Made by a program: the position numbers and the translations under genes
Part shown: positions 5,444 to 8,191 of the stretch, in pieces
Position numbering within the stretch: position 1 is the first letter of the stretch
Layout of the letters: each line of letters starts with the position of its first letter
From: Candidatus Alkanophagales archaeon
GTDB taxonomy: Archaea > Halobacteriota > Syntropharchaeia > Alkanophagales > B39-G2
Reading direction: 5' to 3'
NCBI GenBank assembly: GCA_003661185.1
Contig: QMVQ01000064.1
Coordinates: 1 to 8,191, forward strand
Length of the DNA: 8,191 bases
The notes under the pieces: model-generated
Database searches by the model: none
What the model was told of the DNA's origin: nothing
What the model saw: only the letters and a program-made list of their open reading frames with translations

Positions 5444-6001
5444 ATGGAGACAAAGAACCTTGTGGTTCCGGGAGATTTTTTGGGGACATCTGAGGAGTTC
5501 ATAGTAGGGGATGGCGTTTACGACGAGCGTGGCAAAATATATGCGGCGGTAGTCGGCGAGGTCAAGATAGAAGATAAGCGCATAAGCGTAGTGCCGAGGG
5601 TGGGGACGCCACCGCTGCCGAGGGCCGGCGACATAGTCATCGGGCGTGTCGAGGACGTAAAAGAGAACGTGGTCGTCGTGAGCATCGCTTGCATACAGGG
5701 GTGTGAAAACCGGAGCGTCGCAACCTCCGAACGTGGAATCATCCACATCTCCAACATAAAAAACAGTTACGTCACGAATTTGCAGCAGGAATTCGCACAC
5801 GAGGACATCGTGAGGGCGAAGGTGATAGACGCAAAGGCATTGCGGCTGAGCACCGAGCAGAGAAATCTAGGCGTGATAAAAGCGATTTGCGGGAGGTGCA
5901 AAAGCAGCCTCGTAAGGCGGGGCAACGTGCTTTTCTGCGAGACATGCAGGAAGGTTGAGATGAGAAAAATTGCCGACGATTATGGGAAAGTAGTTATATA
6001 G
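5444..6001 (+). CDS. csl4: archaeal exosome RNA-binding subunit Csl4
   Basis: A cap subunit of the archaeal exosome, which degrades or tails RNA 3' to 5' on the Rrp41-Rrp42 ring. The short N-terminal domain has the typical VVPGDFLGTSEEF start (7-19). A central S1 RNA-binding domain follows (about 60-137, from PRAGDIVIGRVEDV to AKALRLST). A C-terminal zinc ribbon carries Cys149, Cys152, Cys165 and Cys168 (CX2C-X12-CX2C). Length is normal at 185 residues. It heads a tight operon: rpoL starts 10 nt after its TAG stop, then a tRNA and prf1. The ATG lacks a Shine-Dalgarno sequence and is likely leaderless. Clustering of csl4 with rpoL is common in Euryarchaeota. Confidence 0.93.
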   Translation: METKNLVVPGDFLGTSEEFIVGDGVYDERGKIYAAVVGEVKIEDKRISVVPRVGTPPLPRAGDIVIGRVEDVKENVVVVSIACIQGCENRSVATSERGIIHISNIKNSYVTNLQQEFAHEDIVRAKVIDAKALRLSTEQRNLGVIKAICGRCKSSLVRRGNVLFCETCRKVEMRKIADDYGKVVI

Positions 6002-6011
6002 GGGTGCGAGG

Positions 6012-6305
6012 ATGAAAATATTAGAAAGGCGGGAACGGGAAATAAAGATAGAGTTCGAGGGAGAGGACCACACGATGATGGTGCCGCTGCGTTTGGTGCT
6101 TTTGGGTGATGATGCTGTGGAGTTCGCCACTTACGACATTAAAATACCGAACATAAGCAACCCCGTCCTCTATCTAAGAACGAAGCCGGGCAGCGACCCA
6201 CTCGTCGTGTTGGAGCGTGCCGCTGAGAATTTAATTTCGATGCTTGAGGGGTTTGAGAGGGGATTTGTGAGAGCGCTTAAAGCCAAAGTAGGGACCGAAG
6301 ATTAG
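6012..6305 (+). CDS. rpoL: DNA-directed RNA polymerase subunit L (Rpo11)
   Basis: The archaeal counterpart of eukaryotic Rpb11, which pairs with subunit D to nucleate RNA polymerase assembly in an alpha-like dimer. At 97 residues it has the family length. Diagnostic text is GEDHT (17-21) and FATYDIKIPNISNPVLYLRTK in two runs at 38-47 and 48-58. Most homologues read LLNLLR after EDHT; here it is MMVPLR, a small departure in the first helix. GGGGTG at 6001-6006 is a plausible Shine-Dalgarno 5 nt before the ATG. The TAG stop is at 6303-6305 and the mature tRNA-Gly begins at 6307, so the rpoL mRNA 3' end is probably set by tRNA 5' processing. Confidence 0.93.
   Translation: MKILERREREIKIEFEGEDHTMMVPLRLVLLGDDAVEFATYDIKIPNISNPVLYLRTKPGSDPLVVLERAAENLISMLEGFERGFVRALKAKVGTED
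6275..6283 (+). promoter_or_regulatory. possible weak internal promoter for tRNA-Gly and prf1
   Basis: GCTTAAAGC inside the 3' end of rpoL is centred about 28 nt before the tRNA 5' end (6307). That is the right distance for a TATA box, but the match is weak and no clear BRE precedes it. It may allow tRNA expression independent of csl4-rpoL. Confidence 0.2.
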
Positions 6306-6306
6306 T

Positions 6307-6377
6307 GCGGCAGTGGTCTAGCGGTAGGACACGGGCCCCCCAAGCCCGTAGCCCGGGTTCAAATCCCGGCTGCCGCA
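6307..6377 (+). tRNA. tRNA-Gly, anticodon CCC, with C33
   Basis: A full 71-nt cloverleaf without introns. Acceptor stem GCGGCAG (6307-6313) pairs with CTGCCGC (6370-6376), with A as discriminator at 6377. The D arm is GTCT/GGAC-type around AGCGGTA. The anticodon stem CGGGC (6332-6336) pairs with GCCCG (6344-6348), and the loop is CCCCCAA. The variable loop has 4 nt. T stem CCGGG/CCCGG encloses TTCAAAT. The anticodon is 6339-6341, CCC, which reads GGG glycine codons. Position 33, almost always U, is C here (6338). CCA is not encoded. The gene lies 1 nt after the rpoL stop codon and 1 nt before the prf1 start codon, within the operon. Confidence 0.95.
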
Positions 6378-6378
6378 T

Positions 6379-7497
6379 ATGCCCTCTGACAAATTTTTGA
6401 AGGACTTAAAGAAATATGAGTTCAGAAAAATATTGGAGGAGTTGAAGGAGCGGCGGGGCAAAGGCACCGAGCTGATATCAGTTTATATACCGCCGGATAG
6501 GCAAATCTCCGACGTCATGTCCCACCTTAGGGAGGAGCACGGGCAGGCATCAAACATAAAAAGCAAGAGCACGAGGACGAACGTCCAGAGCGCCTTGGAG
6601 TCAATACTTTCAAGATTGAGATATTTGGAGGTTCCTGAAAACGGGCTGGCTATCTTTTGTGGTGCTATAGATGTGGGCGGCGGGAGGTCAAGCCTTGAAA
6701 CTTATATTGTTGAGCCGCCTGAAAAGATAAAGTCCTATATCTATCACTGTGATTCCTCGTTCCTGCTTGAGCCGCTGGAGCGGATGCTCGAGGAGCGTGA
6801 CAAATTCGGCTTAATAGTCTTGGACAAGAAGGAAGCAACCATTGGCATGCTCCACGGAAAGCTCGTCGAGCCGCTAAGGCACCTGACAAGCAACGTCCCG
6901 GGGAAGCAAAGGAAAGGCGGACAGTCCGCACCTCGTTTCCAGCGGCTCCGTGAGATTGCCGTTGAGGAGTTCTACCAGCGAATCGGACGGCATGCCAATG
7001 AGCTTTTCCTGCCTGAGAAGGACGAGTTGAAAGGCATTTTAATCGGTGGACCGAGCCCCACAAAGGAGGAATTCATAAAAGGCGAATACTTACACTACGA
7101 GCTGCAGCGTAAGATTATAGGGGCGTTCGATGTGGCTTATACCGACGAGTCCGGCTTGTTCGAGCTGATGGACAAGGCGGAGGACGCCCTCGCAGAACTC
7201 GACCTCATAAAGGAGAAGAGGTTGATGACGAAATTCTTGAGACTCTTAGCTAACGACGAGGGGCTTGTGGCTTACGGCGAGGCGGAAGTGCGGAAGATGT
7301 TGGAGATCGGGGCGGTCGAGACGCTGTTGCTTTCGGAGGGATTGCCGCACGACAAAGTCATGGAGCTTTCAGAACTTGCAGAGGCAGCGGGCACGAACGT
7401 GGAACTCATATCCAAAGACTTCGAGGAGGGTTTGCAGCTGCTGAAGGCCTTCGGGGGCATCGCCGCCGTTCTGAGATATCGGGCGAATAAAAGATGA
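6379..7497 (+). CDS. prf1: peptide chain release factor aRF1, lacking the zinc minidomain
   Basis: The single archaeal class-I release factor of the eRF1 family, which reads all three stop codons and triggers peptide release. Domain 1 carries NIKS (59-62) and the YxCxxxF motif as YHCDSSF (122-128). Domain 2 has GGQ (180-182) in GKQRKGGQSAPRFQRLR. Domain 3 ends with the conserved QLLKAFGGIAAVLRYR (353-368). Length is 372 against roughly 410-420 for many archaeal homologues. The missing part is the cysteine-rich minidomain usually inserted in domain 3; here LLLSEGLPHDKVMELSELAE (316-335) joins directly across it. The ATG is 1 nt after the tRNA-Gly 3' end and has no Shine-Dalgarno sequence, so the mRNA is probably left leaderless by tRNA 3' processing. 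Confidence 0.95.
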   Translation: MPSDKFLKDLKKYEFRKILEELKERRGKGTELISVYIPPDRQISDVMSHLREEHGQASNIKSKSTRTNVQSALESILSRLRYLEVPENGLAIFCGAIDVGGGRSSLETYIVEPPEKIKSYIYHCDSSFLLEPLERMLEERDKFGLIVLDKKEATIGMLHGKLVEPLRHLTSNVPGKQRKGGQSAPRFQRLREIAVEEFYQRIGRHANELFLPEKDELKGILIGGPSPTKEEFIKGEYLHYELQRKIIGAFDVAYTDESGLFELMDKAEDALAELDLIKEKRLMTKFLRLLANDEGLVAYGEAEVRKMLEIGAVETLLLSEGLPHDKVMELSELAEAAGTNVELISKDFEEGLQLLKAFGGIAAVLRYRANKR

Positions 7498-7739
7498 TAC
7501 GGCACCTCACAAATACCTTGCAGCTAACAAATACCAAGCTCCCTAATAAGGACTTAGAGGGGGTGAGCGCCGCCGCCCTCTGCGGATTGACTGGAAGCGA
7601 GTTACCGGTGTTAGGTGAATACCTTCCACCAAATACTATGAGCAGGTTCGTATATCACTCTAAACAAAATGCGATAATTATTCCGTATTCTCGAAAAGGC
7701 CCTCGTGTAGGCAAGAAAATGCTTAATACCTTGTTTTAG
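7494..7739 (+). CDS. doubtful small ORF overlapping the prf1 stop
   Basis: An 81-codon frame starting in the ATGA overlap with the prf1 TGA, an arrangement typical of coupled genes. I recognise no family. The N-terminal third is low in complexity (TNTLQLTNTKLPNK). The C-terminal half is more protein-like (FVYHSKQNAIIIPYSRKG). The stop codon TAG lies within the TTTTAGGA that begins the left end of the downstream TnpB element, so the frame may be the stump of a longer gene cut by the insertion. Its DNA is richer in A+T than prf1 and contains a GC-rich hairpin (7556-7581). It could equally be non-coding. The rest of 7498-7819 holds nothing else except the element end. Confidence 0.3.
   Translation: MIRHLTNTLQLTNTKLPNKDLEGVSAAALCGLTGSELPVLGEYLPPNTMSRFVYHSKQNAIIIPYSRKGPRVGKKMLNTLF
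7556..7581 (+). other. GC-rich hairpin downstream of prf1
   Basis: AGAGGG (7556-7561) pairs perfectly with CCCTCT (7576-7581), and GG further in can pair with CC after one bulged base. No oligo-T run follows, so it is not a typical archaeal terminator. Its role is unknown: it may mark a processed 3' end of the operon transcript or simply lie within the doubtful small ORF. Confidence 0.35.
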
Positions 7740-7790
7740 GACGATGCTGCTGCTAATCCCCTCCTAAGGAGGCAGCAGGGGAGGGGGGAA

Positions 7791-7799
7791 GTTTTTAAG
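7791..7799 (+). promoter_or_regulatory. promoter-like box of tnpB in the left end
   Basis: GTTTTTAAG after GGGGGAA resembles a BRE/TATA pair centred about 25 nt before the tnpB ATG at 7820. There is no Shine-Dalgarno sequence before the ATG, so a leaderless tnpB message is likely. The same box is kept in the miniature element at 1125-1133. Confidence 0.5.
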
Positions 7800-7819
7800 T
7801 AGAATAAGTTGTCCTAAAA

Positions 7820-8191
7820 ATGATGGAAGTAAGGAAGACGGTCAGGTGCAAGCTCATCGGGCTGACGAGGAGGAAGGAGGAGCTACTCAATAGAGAGTAT
7901 GATAACTTTCAGCATTGGCTTGAGACGGGTGAGGATAGGGGAGTATATTCGGCATACAAGCAAGATGCGAAGTGGCTATACAAGAAAGCGAAGCGGATGA
8001 AAAGCGTTCCAATAAGAAAAGATTTGATAGATATCCAAAGAAGAGATACGAAAATAGCCAAATACTGGGCGAGGATAAGGGTAAAAGGCATGAGAGGGGG
8101 CGTTAAAGTCGCACTTGCTCATCAGCCCTTCAATTTCGAGGAGTGTGAAGTATGTGAGTCTCTACTTGTCAGGAAGGGTGGAGAATTCTAC
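7820..8191 (+). CDS. tnpB: RNA-guided endonuclease TnpB family protein, N-terminal part
   Basis: The frame is open from ATG 7820 (a second ATG follows at once) to the window edge: 124 codons with no stop. It begins MMEVRKTVRCKLIGLTRRK, the typical basic beta-strand opening of TnpB/OrfB. A stretch rich in Lys and Arg with aromatic residues follows. Then come IRKDLIDIQRRDTKIAKYW (about 67-85), VKGMRGGVKVALAHQPF and CEVCESLLVRKGGEFY, which match the wedge-domain region of archaeal TnpB proteins. The RuvC and zinc-finger parts lie beyond the window. TnpB is the RNA-guided DNA nuclease ancestral to Cas12 that helps IS605-type elements persist. It sits 3' of a matched left end, which supports the identification. 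Confidence 0.75.
   Translation, partial: MMEVRKTVRCKLIGLTRRKEELLNREYDNFQHWLETGEDRGVYSAYKQDAKWLYKKAKRMKSVPIRKDLIDIQRRDTKIAKYWARIRVKGMRGGVKVALAHQPFNFEECEVCESLLVRKGGEFY

Larger units (their letters stand above)
7734..8191 (+). mobile_element. TnpB (IS1341/IS605-type) element, left end and partial tnpB
   Basis: The left end, 7734-7799, matches 1066-1131. It starts TTTTAGGA (TTTTA may be the target motif), then GCTGCTAATCCCCT. CCTCC/GGAGG form a hairpin (7760-7772), and CTGCTG with CAGCAG can extend the pairing around a bulge. A G-rich run and GTTTTTAAG follow. tnpB begins at 7820, and no room remains for tnpA between the end and tnpB, so the element is of the tnpB-only type unless tnpA lies beyond the window. 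The right end lies outside the window. Confidence 0.75.

Noticed and set aside
6665..7063. A 132-codon minus-strand frame inside prf1
   Set aside because: It is an antisense shadow of a well-recognised gene, rich in Arg/Ala/Ser with no motif.
1..8191. CRISPR array or cas genes
   Set aside because: No regularly spaced direct repeats and no Cas motifs were seen; the only CRISPR-related item is the TnpB ancestor of Cas12.

Overview
The window is archaeal and most likely euryarchaeal. It encodes an Rpb11-like RNA polymerase subunit L, the exosome subunit Csl4, an eRF1-type release factor aRF1, a CbiS-type cobamide salvage enzyme and an M52 hydrogenase maturation protease. Several genes also have archaeal promoters: an A-rich BRE-like stretch and a T-rich TATA box 25-30 nt before the ATG, with no Shine-Dalgarno sequence. 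The gene set would suit a methanogen or an anaerobic alkane- or fatty-acid-oxidising relative (Archaeoglobi, Methanophagales/ANME-1 or Syntrophoarchaeales-like). No taxonomic marker here settles the lineage.

Layout, left to right. Positions 1-316 hold no convincing gene, only short minus-strand open stretches. A leaderless hydrogenase maturation protease gene follows (349-903). Positions 904-1297 contain a ~220-bp miniature element that I interpret as an internally deleted TnpB (IS605/IS1341-type) transposon. It has a left end matching the element at the right of the window, a short relic of the tnpB 3' end, and an omega-RNA-like set of hairpins ending in GGAGGTCAC. It stops 12 nt before the start codon of an acyl-CoA dehydrogenase (1298-2434). 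A decayed minus-strand gene lies at 2468-2909. A cobamide salvage pair follows, cbiS (3020-4090) overlapping cobS (4078-4851). Next comes a convergent small heat-shock protein gene (minus, 4938-5378).

Divergent from the heat-shock gene is an information-processing operon: csl4, rpoL, tRNA-Gly(CCC) and prf1 (5444-7497). The tRNA sits one nucleotide after the rpoL stop codon and one nucleotide before the prf1 start codon. A doubtful 81-codon ORF overlaps the prf1 stop by ATGA. It ends at the left end of a second TnpB element (7734 to the window end), whose tnpB gene starts at 7820 and runs off the window.

How the parts fit. CbiS removes the aminopropanol side chain of scavenged adenosylcobinamide and, through its C-terminal domain, dephosphorylates alpha-ribazole phosphate. 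CobS joins the lower ligand to adenosylcobinamide-GDP. Csl4, RpoL, tRNA-Gly and aRF1 link RNA decay, transcription and translation termination in one transcript. The two TnpB-derived ends bracket most of the window and share sequence, a hairpin and a promoter-like box. Points most worth checking are the mini-element and its effect on the dehydrogenase gene, the dehydrogenase's substituted catalytic glutamate, the C33 tRNA, and the tRNA acting as punctuation before prf1.
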